From contig CAJFCJ010000012.1 of the NCBI GenBank assembly GCA_904063045.1, positions 1,674,001 to 1,738,000 on the forward strand: a stretch of DNA of 64,000 nucleotides, given 5' to 3'. The position numbers were made by a program, and so were the translations under genes. The notes beneath the pieces are model-generated. The model worked only from the letters and a program-made list of their open reading frames with translations. It searched no databases and was not told the origin of the DNA. This DNA is from Dimorphilus gyrociliatus. Its lineage: Eukaryota > Annelida > Polychaeta > Dinophilidae. Shown piece after piece: positions 11,801-23,138 of the stretch (position 1 is its first letter; each line of letters begins with the position of its first letter).

Positions 11801-13361
11801 ATGGCATTGGTTAAATTCACTAATTGTCGCCTTATTAGAAATGGTCAAATCGAATGCGATGACTTGTGGGTACGAAATGGAAAAATCATGAATCCAGAGA
11901 AGATTTTCTTTGAAGAAAAAGTAAAAGCTGATGTTTATATCGATTGTCATAACGTAATTATAGCACCTGGTTACATAGATGTCCAAATAAACGGTTCGTC
12001 CTCGCTTTTGGATGTAAATACGGTTATATAATAGTTGTATGCGCTCGTGTAGGGGCGTTCGGTATTGACTTTTCAACGGACGTTGACAGAGTTAACGAAG
12101 GCGTAATTAAAGTGGCTGGCGGAGTTTTAAGACACGGTGTAACTTCTTTTTGTCCAACAATAGTCACATCTCCCTCAGAAAGTTACAAAAAGGTGAAAGT
12201 AATCTGATTGTTTTTCATAATACCACTATAAACGTTCGACCAACATTCTAACAGATTATACCGAATATACGCCGCAAGGGAGGCTCAAAGTACGGAGCAG
12301 CTGTCTTGGGTATTCATATCGAGGGTCCTTTTATTAATAAAGAAAAGAAAGGTGCTCACTCCGAAGAATTAATAAGGAGTGACTTAAGCGGAGGATGGAG
12401 TTTACTAGAAGATATGTATGGGAGTCTAGAAAATGTCTCAATCTTCACTATAGCCCCTGAACTACCAGGTGCCCTCAACATTATAAAAGAGTTAAGAAAG
12501 AGAAATATTCGAGTATCGTTAGGTAAAAAAGAAGACTTAATATTTGCACATATTTCAAATGATATTCTCAAGTTTTTAATTAAAACAGGACATTCTATGG
12601 CTGATTTAAATAAAGGCATAGAGGCTATCGAACATGGTGCTAACTTTATTACTCACTTGTTCAACGCTATGCTACCAGTTCGTTAGCTTTATCTGTATCA
12701 GCCTTTGAAATAATTGTTTTTTTCTTAATCCTTAATTTTAGTTCCATCATCGTGATCCTCATCTTGTCGGTCTCCTGGCAACTGATCTTCCTCACACTGT
12801 CTATTACGGAATGATTACAGATGGAATCCATACTCACTCTTCTGCTATTAGAATTGCTCAAAAAACTCATCCTAAGGGACTTGTTATAGTTACTGATGCT
12901 ACTCCAGCTATGGGACTAGAGTGTGGCAAACATCATATTGGAACTTTAGAGGTTTGCACGCCTATTCTCGAAAAGAAGAAATTTCGAATAAATATTATTT
13001 TCCAGGTAGAAGTCAAGAAGGATGGAAGAGCTGTCATAGCGGGAACCCAGACTTTAGCAGGAAGGTAAAAACAACAAATTAATTTGAATAACATTTACTA
13101 GGATAACAGTGTCGTTTTTCTTTTATTAGTATAGCAACAATGGATGAATGCGTAAGACACTTAAGAAAAGCAACAAATTGCTCAATAGTAGAAGCAATTG
13201 AGTCGGCTAGTTTGCATCCTGCTCAGCTCTTGGGGATTGAAACTAAAGGCAGATTGAACGCCGGTTGCGATGCGGATTTCGTCTTTTTGGACGATAATTT
13301 ATTCCCGTTAAGCACGTGGATAGCGGGCGAGAAAGTATTTGATACTTCTACAGTTGAATAA
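11801..13361 (+). CDS. AMDHD2: N-acetylglucosamine-6-phosphate deacetylase
   Basis: This enzyme of amino-sugar salvage converts N-acetylglucosamine-6-phosphate to glucosamine-6-phosphate and acetate in the cytosol. Seven exons: 11801-11993, 12053-12192, 12255-12522, 12589-12677, 12742-12951, 13006-13064, 13130-13361. They give 396 aa (human about 409). Amidohydrolase TIM-barrel signatures are present in order: [11 protein letters not shown], the metal-site segment HIEGPF, HLFNAM, TDGIHTH, and the catalytic VTDATPAMG. The C-terminal DADFVFLD stretch closes the small beta domain. Intron 3 (12523-12588) is 66 bases with no stop, so the frame appears to run through it; the homology (SLG joined to HSMADL) shows it is spliced. 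The gene is tail to tail with RPL14. Confidence 0.96.
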
Positions 13362-13483
13362 TAAGTTTTTAGAATAAGGTGAACTGTGTTACTTAAGGAA
13401 ATTATAATACACAAAAAAATTTCATTTCATTTGGAAAAACTCGTGTATTTTGCTACACAAACGCAAAATTCAACGAATGAAGT

Positions 13484-14023
13484 TTACATTCCTTTAATTT
13501 TAATCTTCTTTTCATGGATAACTTTGTTGGGCTTCCTCTTCTTAATTGGGACTCTGGGAGTCTTCTTTTTAAGATTTCCAAATTCGGTGTTTATTAACCT
13601 ATTTCGGGCTTGTTTCATTTTCATAAGCTTGAACCTGTCGAAGTCTGACAAATTCTCTCTAAGCTTTTTAGAGGCTATTTTTTTAGCCCAGACGGTCTTA
13701 GCCCATTTCTTCTCAATTTCTTCCTTTTCCCAAATTTTCTTGATGAGTCCTGTTCTCAAACCATACGGCATTTTAATGACAAACTTGGTTAAATGGAGTT
13801 GCTTGATGTTAACAGCTTGTCTTTTGACCTAGATATGAAAGTAAATAAACTTAACACGTGAAATTTACATGACGGTAATATCATGCCATACCGCTGTGCA
13901 TGGGCCATCTACAAGAACTCTATTTTGATCAATGACGTCAACGATCACTATCAACTTGCCCTTAGATGGTCCATAAGCAATGTAGGCCACTCTACCGATC
14001 TCAATGAAGCGTTTGAATTGCAT
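13484..14023 (-). CDS. RPL14: 60S ribosomal protein L14 (eL14)
   Basis: Exons 13892..14023 and 13484..13828 give 158 aa, a cytosolic large-subunit protein. The N-terminal KOW-like part ([14 protein letters not shown], then [16 protein letters not shown]) and the following eL14 domain ([26 protein letters not shown]) match the family clearly. The long Ala/Lys-rich tail of mammals is replaced by a short basic tail. Upstream, the minus strand at 14080-14091 reads CTTCCTTTTTTC, which fits a 5' TOP transcript start typical of ribosomal protein genes, although it is followed by AG and could also be a 5' UTR splice acceptor. Confidence 0.97.
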
Positions 14024-14091
14024 CTCGACGTGTTATTCGCGATTTTTTCACGTCAATCCGAACGTCTTTACACGCTGCTGAAAAAAGGAAG

Positions 14092-14982
14092 TACTCCTAC
14101 GCCATTTTTCGGTTTTCGGATTTTTTCAAAAAGTAAAATAACCCATATTCGTATATATAAAAATTAACTGTATATAATATTATTTTTTTGTCAAATACAT
14201 TACGAAAATGAAAAAAAATTTACTATAAAGTTATCTATTTATTTACAGTGTCCCGAGCGATAATTAGGAAGAAACAAAGATTACAAACTCAGAAAGTAAA
14301 CAATTGCTAATTTTTCAAATATCTGAGAAAGTTAATTTTTCAATATTAGAAATTTAGAAAAAATATTATTGGGTCTGTTTTTACGACTGAAAGTCACAGT
14401 CAAATATATTTTTCTAATCTTAAAGCGCAAAATAGATGTAGCATAATTAGTCATTTTAAAAAGTAGCAAAGTTTGTGCCTTATAATTAAGGTATATTATC
14501 TTGTATTTAACGTATTGTTAATACAATAATAAATATTTGATTTATAAATAAATCAAAATGTTTCAAGTTATGTATCCATTATCATACAAATGTAATGTGA
14601 TTTTTATTTAAAAAGTGACATATTTTTTTCTAAAATTTATTATCTGAAAATTTAATATTTATAAAAATAAATTTAAAACATTTCATTGATGAATATTTTA
14701 TAATCGTGATTTTAGAAAATCGCTGAAATTTTTCTTGAAATATTGGATTTTATGATGTGGTGAGTAATAGTTTTTGAAAGTAAGTGAAATCTATATTATA
14801 AATAGTTACAGAATACAAGCCTTTTTGATAACCCAATCGAATATATGAAACTTGAGCCACTATAAAGAATAATGGGTAAGTAATATATAGTATTTAAAAA
14901 ATATAGGGACATCAAATGATAGGCTACTTTTCCCATGTGGCCATTTATCTGCATAAAATAGTATCTAAACTTATAAAATAAA
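14092..14982. other. Intergenic, very AT-rich
   Basis: Nearly 900 bases, rich in A/T runs, between RPL14 and the cation exchanger. No coding frame, splice-flanked exon or RNA fold is recognised. The plus-strand promoter of the exchanger should lie in its right part. Confidence 0.5.
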
Positions 14983-17900
14983 ATGCATACGGTAAATTCA
15001 AGTTCTTCCGTTTTTATAGCAGGTGAAGAGGTAATTGTTAATAGACGATTGAGGAGAAATATTACAATCGATGGTGACAATACATCAGAGTTGGGTTTCG
15101 TATTCGTAGACAGACCTGAAAATGATTTTGAAACTCACCGAGTTCTCAATAATTACCTGGTAATGATTCTTTTATTGAAATTTACTGTATAAGATAATAA
15201 AATAACAAATTTTGCTTTTAGTTTGGATTTAAAAAATGGAAAAGTCATGTGACTGAAAGACCGCTTGCCCACAGATCAGATATCGTTAGAAAATTATATA
15301 ACGAAGGCTACGCAATCGCCGACGGTTAGACAATATAACAATGTTACGAGTTTGTGTTTTAAAGTTTTCTTTTAAATAAATTTTAGCTCAAATTAGTACT
15401 ATACGACCAGGCAATATTTTATATACAATATTATTTGGTTGGTGGTTAGCCTTACTTTATCTCATATTGGGTTGTTTAGTGGGAATCAGTATTGTTGGAA
15501 TTCCATACAGTTTGTACACAATATTCATGAATTATTGTATTTTAATGTATACCTCTTTAACCTTTGTCAGCAAAATTCTGTTTTAAGTTAGGCTATTACT
15601 TCCTATGGCCTTTTGGGTATTTTGTTCATAAGGTAAAGGTTTAAAATTATCTATAATTAGGTCATTAAAATTTCTTTCATTTCATTTTCCAAAAACAGGA
15701 TACAAGCATACTTACGTCGGACGGTTATACTCCGTTACAAAGAGCTAGCAATTCAAGTAGCGTTTTACGTCTTATTCATATTTAATACAACAATGAAAAT
15801 TGCTACACTTTAAGATTCAAATACCTTCGAAGAAGAAACTGATGAACGAACCTCTTTGCTAACTGATTCTATTGAACTGAATAATCAACAATATCAAAAT
15901 CATAGCCCAAAAGCATGGAACTTTTTCCAGTGCTGTAGATCAATTCCTTGGGTAAATTTCTTCTTATGACAACTAACCCAAATATGATACAAAATGCATC
16001 TATACATATAATTTGTCTTTTATAGAATAGACCATCGACATATTTTTGGTTGATAATACCTGTACCAATCCTAATAATTGTCCACTCTTTAGTATTTCTT
16101 GTTAGTTGGACTTCAGTCATATTTATTCCAATAGCAAAATTGAATCTCAAAACTATTCAGCAAATTCTTTTTGCTGAACCTGAGAGACTAAAAATTGAAC
16201 ATTCTAGTATCGTATGTGACTTTACTATAGACAATATTTATAATATAATTAAAGTTTTCTTTTTTACAGAGTGAAACACCTGAAACTGATATAATTGTAT
16301 ACATTCATCATGCTGTTAACATTTATTACTACAAGTATACTATAGACGGAGTGAACGTTATCGTTGCTAGTATCCTAGTTTTTTTAAAAAAGATAAAAGA
16401 ATATAGCACATGTCTTATAAAAAATATTATCCTTAACTTATTAAAGATCTTTGTATATTCGTCGTTATAGCTCTAGCACTTGGATATCTCGACAAGCACA
16501 ATAAGTATAGTAGCGAATTAACTGTAAGTTTCTTTATTAATAGTGTTTGAACTATGTAATGAATTAATTGATTGAAATTGCCAATCAGAAATTGATTCTA
16601 GCAATGTTAGCTATTATACCATTGGCTCATTACATTGGAATGGCTATTACATGGTAAATAATTGTTTATATCTTTAATAATAATATTATATTCTTTTTTA
16701 TAATTATAGCATATCGGCTCAATCGCATCCTGCTGTTGGTGCAGTTTTGAATGCAACTTTTGGATCAGTAGTTGAGATTTCTCTATACGTTATCAGTCTG
16801 GTCAAAGGAGCAAAATTAAAAACTAAATGTTATGTTGCTTTGGTCAATTCTGCCTTAACAGGAACTTTATTGGCTACGATGATGCTATTTCCGGTTGATA
16901 AAATGATCTATTTTTTAAGTAAATTAATGTACAATTTTGATTTTCAGGGTCTATTTATGGTAATAGGGGGATTGAAACATAGTACACAAAGATTTAATCC
17001 AAGAGCAGCTGCTGTTAGCTCAACTCTGTTATTTGTATCAGTTGCAGGTATAACATTTAGTATTAATTTCTTCCTTTTAACTTTATGCTTACGAAACAAC
17101 TATTTTTTTAAAGGTGTCTTTGCCCCAACTATCTTTTCTAAGGCCTATGGAACGCTACGGTGTGAACATTGTGTGAATAGTAATAGAACACTTGGTAACG
17201 ATTCCAAATCATGGCCCCTTAGTTGTTCAGAGTGCGGATATAGCATAGTTTGTTTTCAATTTAAGCGTATCAACTCAAGAGAAAAATAATCGTTCTCTTC
17301 TCTTTTTACAGTTTGGTTTGAATGGAAACAATCAATTTTATTATGATCATGTAGCTCCCTTGGTTTATTCTTGCGCTTTAATTTTACCATTTGCATATTT
17401 TGTGGGTTTGACTTATTCTCTTAAAACTCATAGAGTTCATGTCTATGATACATTTTACGCTCAAAATGAAGTCCCGGAGAATAATCATTCAAACGTTCAC
17501 TGGGGTAGATTAAAAAGCCTTGCAGTCCTTTTAATTGCTACTGTGGTAACATCTCTTTGCGCAGATATAGTTGCTGAAAATATTCAGATGATTCTGAGCA
17601 ATTCCGGAATATCTGTGGTACGTTCCTAATAATCCTATTGAATCGTCTATATGTAATAAAAAGTAAATTTTACAGTATTTCATTGGAGTAACACTTCTAG
17701 CTTTGGTTCCTGACCTTCCTGAAATTGTAAATGGCGTACAGTTTGCCTTACAGAACAACATATCATTAAGGTTCTTTATTATATTATATACAGTCATTCA
17801 AAGAAATTTCAATTTAAATTATATTTATATTAGTATTGAAGTTGCCAGTTGCATTGCTGTACAAGTTTGTTTGATTCAAATTCCTATCTTAGTCCTTGTC

Positions 17901-18215
17901 AATGTTATATACGTAAGTAACAACCACATTTTAATGGTAGTTTTGCAATTATTTATTTAAAAAATATACATAGGATGTTGGATTTTATATGATATTTCCT
18001 GATGTTCATTTATGGACTGTTATATTCGCTCTCTTAATGATGAATTACGTCTTTCAAGACGGAAAATCAGATTATTTTCAAGGTTTGATGAATATATTCA
18101 CAAGGGTTGAAAATTAACATACGTCTTTTTTTCAGGAAGTGCCATGTGTCTTGTGTATGTAGCTCTTATTTTGATGTATTTTTTCGCTCCGACTCCAAAA
18201 GACACGGTTTGCTAA
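14983..18215 (+). CDS. Ca2+(cation)/H+ exchanger, CAX family, with YccF domain
   Basis: Eighteen short exons: 14983-15159, 15222-15324, 15387-15509, 15571-15632, 15699-15756, 15815-15951, 16026-16211, 16270-16369, 16447-16523, 16589-16653, 16710-16893, 16948-17047, 17114-17247, 17312-17617, 17676-17770, 17834-17912, 17974-18082, 18136-18215. They give 724 aa. A hydrophilic N-terminus is followed by a YccF (DUF307) module (IRPGNILYTILFGWWLAL, then GYYFLWPFGYFV) and then a multi-pass exchanger core. The two inverted CAX repeats are seen as NATFGSVVEISLYV in exon 11 and LVPDLPEIVNGV in exon 15, each carrying the ion-site Glu. This matches the type II CAX/VNX1 group, which moves Ca2+ or monovalent cations into acidic compartments against protons. 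The start Met is uncertain; an upstream exon is possible. Confidence 0.88.
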
Positions 18216-18539
18216 AGACCATCTTTACAGCTATTTTTCTTTTCCATCCCTCCAATGTTTGGTATTGATTATTTGTATAATTAATTATTAAAAATAAGAT
18301 TAACTTTAGTAATTAAAGGATGTTGGAAATTCAATGTCTTTGTTGTCAAAGTATACCGGAAATTGAGTCACCTACTTGCTATAAAATAAAACAACGTACT
18401 TTTTTTATAAGACCTTGTACAAACCAGGATCCATTTTCATTTCGGTAACTTTTGTGTTCCTATCCAATCAAGTACGCTGGATAGGACATTTGCGAAAGTT
18501 TTTGCAAAGTAATAAGATAACATTGTTCAGTTGAAAATA
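18216..18539. other. 3' UTR of the exchanger / intergenic
   Basis: Short A/T-rich stretch after the exchanger stop codon with ATTAAA-type signals near 18280-18315. Nothing else is recognised. Confidence 0.45.
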
Positions 18540-18823
18540 TTACCAACAATCTCTCTGCTTTTGTACGCGCCTTGTAGTAAGATCTTCTAACCATTCGAAA
18601 CTGTTCAGCTTATCTTTTGTGGTATATTCTCTAAAATCCTCTAATATTATAACCATTTCAGGAGACTCATTGTCAACTAAATCTGTGATAAGTTTTTCAA
18701 TCAAAAGTTCCTCTTCTCCCACTTTAGTATATTTGGCATTTTTATGACCAAGGATCGTTAAAACACACTGTTTCTCCACAGCTCTTTTGACATTTTTTGC
18801 GATCTTATTGAATGCTTTCCTCT
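18540..18823 (-). CDS. Possible terminal exon of an unidentified gene
   Basis: On the minus strand an AG acceptor (ATATCTAG, just above 18823) opens a 94-codon frame running to a stop at 18540. It is Lys/Glu-rich, with segments such as KNVKRAVEKQCVLTILGH and FEWLEDLTTRRVQ. I do not recognise the family. Upstream exons are unclear. One short open stretch near 18985-19025 (KRTKECFEDSSKAFK) joins in frame, and another Cys-containing stretch lies near 19090-19175, but the proposed splice sites are weak and no start Met was found before running into the COG5 start. It could also be a chance frame. Confidence 0.3.
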
Positions 18824-19191
18824 AGATATTGTGAAATTTGTTTATTATGAACATAAAAGCCAAGATAAAAACTAGTTAAGTTCATAGATATTCAATACAG
18901 TGCGAGTCATTCTATATATCCGTACTTTCATTTTTATGTCTCATGCCTGAAAGGGCTATAAAACATACAAACTATAAAAGGATTCTTTTAATTAAACGCC
19001 ATACTTTAAAAGCTTTAGATGAATCTTCAAAACATTCTTTAGTCCTCTTCTCATTTTCCAGTAACAAATTAATAATTAATATTTACTTTTAAAAATATCT
19101 CGCGCCTTCGACGAACACAACTCTGGGCATTTTTTAACGTCAGCTACCAGTTTTGCGTAAGCACATACACCCGCAGTCTCAATAACTAATA

Positions 19192-21768
19192 ATGAACGGA
19201 GAAATTGATGACAAACAGTGTAGTATTGATATACTTACTAACGATGGTAACTATTAGTTTCAAAGAGAAAATCAGACTTGAATAAGTCTACACTCGGCTG
19301 ATTTATACTTACATTTAGGGTAAAAGAGCGATAATATGTGATTTTCAATACAGATGATTATAAGAAGTTTTTCGAATCAAATTTCGATGCGAAAATATAT
19401 ACTACAAGCATTATGCAGGGAATGTCAATTGCTAATCAACTGAAAAAGATCAGTGACGGTTTAGATTTATTAGATAAAGAATTACATAACCAGGTGAGGA
19501 TTGTATTTAAAAGTACACAAGAACTCAGTGAATTTTATTCCTATATTAAACTTCAATAGATTGTAACACACCACGAAGATCTTCTATCCCAAGCAACAGG
19601 AGTTGAAACGCTGGAAGGAGTTTTGCAAATTATGCAAAATAGAATAGAATCATTGATGACTTCTTTAGAAAGGTATTTCCCCCTTTTGTTTTTTTGCCAA
19701 CCAGCTATATTTAATTATTGTTATTCTATTATTTAGAATAAAGGCACGCGTTACCGAACCTTATGAGAAAATTGTAAAAAGAACTAAACAATTAAAAAGA
19801 TTACAGGAGGCATGCGACCTATTACGTCGAATAATTCGTCTCCTATATCTATCAAAACGCTTAAAAATTCAATTGGAAGGCGGAGCTCGAGAAATAGCAA
19901 AATCTGCGCAGTCTTTAGCCGAATTAGATTATTTAATGGAGGGTCAAGACCTGAGTGGAATCGATATCATTGAACAAGATCGTAGGTTTATTAGACAGGC
20001 AAGAAAGGAGGTTGAAACGCATGCTCAATCGATGCTTGCCCAAGGAATAGAGAATAAGAATCAGAGTTCCGTATCTACAGCCTTACAAGTGTTCTATCAC
20101 TTAGATATGCTAAAAACTATCGTCAATCAGTCTGTTTTAAATTGTATAAAATGCTTAAAAGATCATATTGGACAATGTGTCAATGTTCAACATTTAATGT
20201 CTAGTATGAAACAAACAGCTCCAGCTGCCCCAGGAAGAAGTGCTCTACCAACAAACACTGCAGCCTTTCGTGCTGCATTATGGACAAATATGGAGAAAGT
20301 AATGGATTCTATTTACAATTCTTGCGCCCAAATGCAGCATCTTAATAAAGTTATAGCTAAAAAGAAAGATCCTGTTTCTCATACAAAATTCTCTGATATA
20401 CTTGAAAATGACATTTTGGATGAGTTTTGGTCTAGTACTTCGTATTCCCTAACTACAGTCTTTTCAGCAGCTGTTGAAGAAAATACATATGTTAAACAAG
20501 CTTTGGAGGGAGAATATCCAAAGTTAATAAGGCTCTTTAATGATTTATGGAGACGATTAGGACATTTATTTGAAGACGAAACGGTTGAAGATACACAAAG
20601 GTACGAAAACCAGTTAAGGAACAGCATATCTCTACTGGAGGAAGCCTATTTATCGAAATCTTTATCACGTTTATTTGATGTTGTTAATATGGCTTTGAGT
20701 TCTGGAAATTCTAATCCTCCATCTATAAATGATATAGAAGCTATACTAAAAGTTTTTGTTAGCGAGTTAAATTTTGCTAAAGTCGATAGCGATTTGATGT
20801 ACTCAGTGGCTTCAAATGTATCTAAGACTTTGAATCTCTTTGCCGTCAAATGTGAGCAAATATCGTCGACTGACGGCGAAGCTTCTCAAGTTATATCTCC
20901 ACCCACGCAAGGCCAAACTAGAAATGCCCAAATAGTCAATGTACTTTATAGGTTATTCGATGGAGGCTCCAAAATTATTGATTCATTAGAAAATGTTGAA
21001 GATAGAGTTGTCAATAATCTAAAATCTAGTTTAAACTCCTTAACGAATTGCATGAAACAAACGATATGTCCACTATTCACTTCAATTTCCGAAGCTCTCG
21101 AAGCAATCATTGCAACTCTCCATAATGAAGACTTTTCATCTTCGGATCATTCTGACGGTTCTAATTGTTCTTTATATATGAAGGAGTTAGGAGATTTCAT
21201 TCAAAGAGTTGACCAGTCATATCTGGTACAGTTTGATTGTCGTTCAGACTGGCTTGATGAAGAATGCGTCCTACCGTTAGCCTCTCGATGCATTCAATTA
21301 TTTATTCGACACGTCTGCCTAACAAGACCAGTTGGTGAAGGAGGTCGTCTTCGTTTGGCTGCTGATTGCGCTGAGCTTGAAAGAGCTGTTCAACCTTTGT
21401 GCAAGCCCTCATTTCTTGGTTCTACGTATAAAAGCCTCAGAGCCTTGCGCCCTCTGCTATTTATGACTCCTGAAAATCTCATTACTGCACCATCTCTAGG
21501 AGAAGCAATTCCGTACTCTTTCGCTATTCATCTCCTATTGGCCAGGGCTCCATCATCAATACCAAGCCCATATAGTCTAAACAATTGGTCAATGAACAAA
21601 TATAGTGATTGGTTAAATAAACATTCCGAAAAGGAAAGGCTGGCTCTGTTACAAGTAGCTCTGCAAACATATGTCAGCAACGTTCAAAAAAGGGGTGAAA
21701 AGGAATACGACGTCATATATCCATTCCTGTTTCAACTATTACAAGACGCTCAAGCCAGTCTAAACTAA
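19192..21768 (+). CDS. COG5: Conserved oligomeric Golgi complex subunit 5
   Basis: COG5 belongs to lobe B of the COG tether, which retrieves Golgi enzymes in retrograde vesicles. Four exons (19192-19246, 19354-19493, 19560-19672, 19737-21768) give 779 aa, near the usual 800-850. The N-terminal [12 protein letters not shown] motif, the coiled segment ending [15 protein letters not shown] and the [21 protein letters not shown] stretch are typical of the family. The last exon is 2.0 kb and intronless, unlike most neighbouring genes. The first exon holds only 18 codons plus one base (MNGEIDDKQ...), and its start is supported by the correct phase into exon 2. Confidence 0.95.
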
Positions 21769-21933
21769 GCACGAACAATAATAATAATAATAATAGACTT
21801 ACTACATTTGTAATGTGAAACATCCAAAAATAAAGCAATATAGTTTAATTATGCAGTACATTGATTTAAAAATCTACATAACTATTGACTATTGTTATGT
21901 AAACAATTGTTTATATGTTTGACAAGATAAACT

Positions 21934-23082
21934 ATGAATAGGTTTTCTTTATTTATTATTAAATTTTCATGCGTTTTCTCAATTGCGTTTGCTATCTATT
22001 TACTATTAGCCTTCTGTTCCAACAATGGTAGAGAAAATTCCATTTTGGCAAAGATAAAGTTTGATGCCGTTAATAGTGAAGGAATAAAATTTACCTATTC
22101 CGCTTTAAGTCCTATTATCTTTATTGGGGGGGTACCGAGGTCTGGAACAACCTTAATGAGAGTAATACTAGACGCCCATCCTAATATACGATGCGGTGAA
22201 GAAACTCGAATAATACCACGTATATTAAATATATTTGGACCTTTAAAAACATTTTCTTTCGAGGATTTAAAAAATGTCTATAACATCGGATTAACGGGGA
22301 ATATACTCGAAAGAGCTGTGACAACTTTTATATTAGAAATAATTGTTAGACACGGCGAACCATCAGCGAATCTTTGCAACAAAGATCCTTTTACTTTAAA
22401 ATCTTCAGTTTATTTATCAAATTTATTTCCAAACTCTAAATTTATCCTTATGGTAAGGGATGGAAGAGCAGTTGTTCATTCTTTAATTAATAGGTATATT
22501 ACAGTATCCGGATTTAATTTAAGCGATTATAGTCAGTGTTTATCGGCATGGAATTCTATTATAAAATCTATGATTACGCAATGTGAAGATATTGGATCTG
22601 GTAGATGTTTAATAGTTCGTTACGAAAATTTAATTCTACAACAGGAAAGTACTTTACGAAAGGTTATGGAATTCTTACAAGTGGAATGGAGTGAAAATAC
22701 GCTAAATCACGAAAAGTTTGTTGGAAAGAAAAGAGGTATATCTCTGTCAAAGTACGGTTATTTCTTCATTTTTTCCTTTAACCTCTCGTAAAAGAAATAG
22801 GTTTTCTCTATCTATATAAACATTTACAGAGTGGAACGTTCATCGTCACAAGTAATTCAACCAGTAAATTTAAACGCTCTTTATAATTGGACAAAAGATT
22901 TTCCGAAGGATTTACAAAAGAGGGGAAAATTAATTGCGCCAATGCTTCAGACATTAGGTTATAAACCTGATCACTTTCCACCGTTTTATGGAAAACCGAA
23001 TGATAATGTTATTGTAAAGACCAGAGAAATTCATCTGGAAGCAAATTACTGGAAAAAACTGGCGGATTCTTACATAAAATGA
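21934..23082 (+). CDS. TPST: Protein-tyrosine sulfotransferase
   Basis: This trans-Golgi type II membrane enzyme transfers sulfate from PAPS to tyrosines of secreted and membrane proteins. Exons 21934-22751 and 22830-23082 give 356 aa (human 370-377). A short cytosolic end and signal anchor at about 6-29 are followed by the 5'-phosphosulfate loop PRSGTT, the catalytic-base segment CGEETR, and the 3'-phosphate motif RDGRAVVHSL. The C-terminal domain includes HEKFVGK and WTKDFP. There is one GT-AG intron of 78 bases. The gene lies 165 bases after COG5 on the same strand and ends 56 bases from the stop of the opposing ZPBP-like gene. Whether it is TPST1- or TPST2-like is not meaningful outside vertebrates. 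Confidence 0.96.
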
Positions 23083-23138
23083 GCATTTTTTATTGTTTAA
23101 AACTTACACTTCAAATACTTTAGGAAAATATTTTATAT

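Noticed and set aside
13386-13832. 148-residue hydrophobic plus-strand frame
   Set aside because: It is the antisense shadow of RPL14 exon 2, whose minus-strand product is unmistakable.
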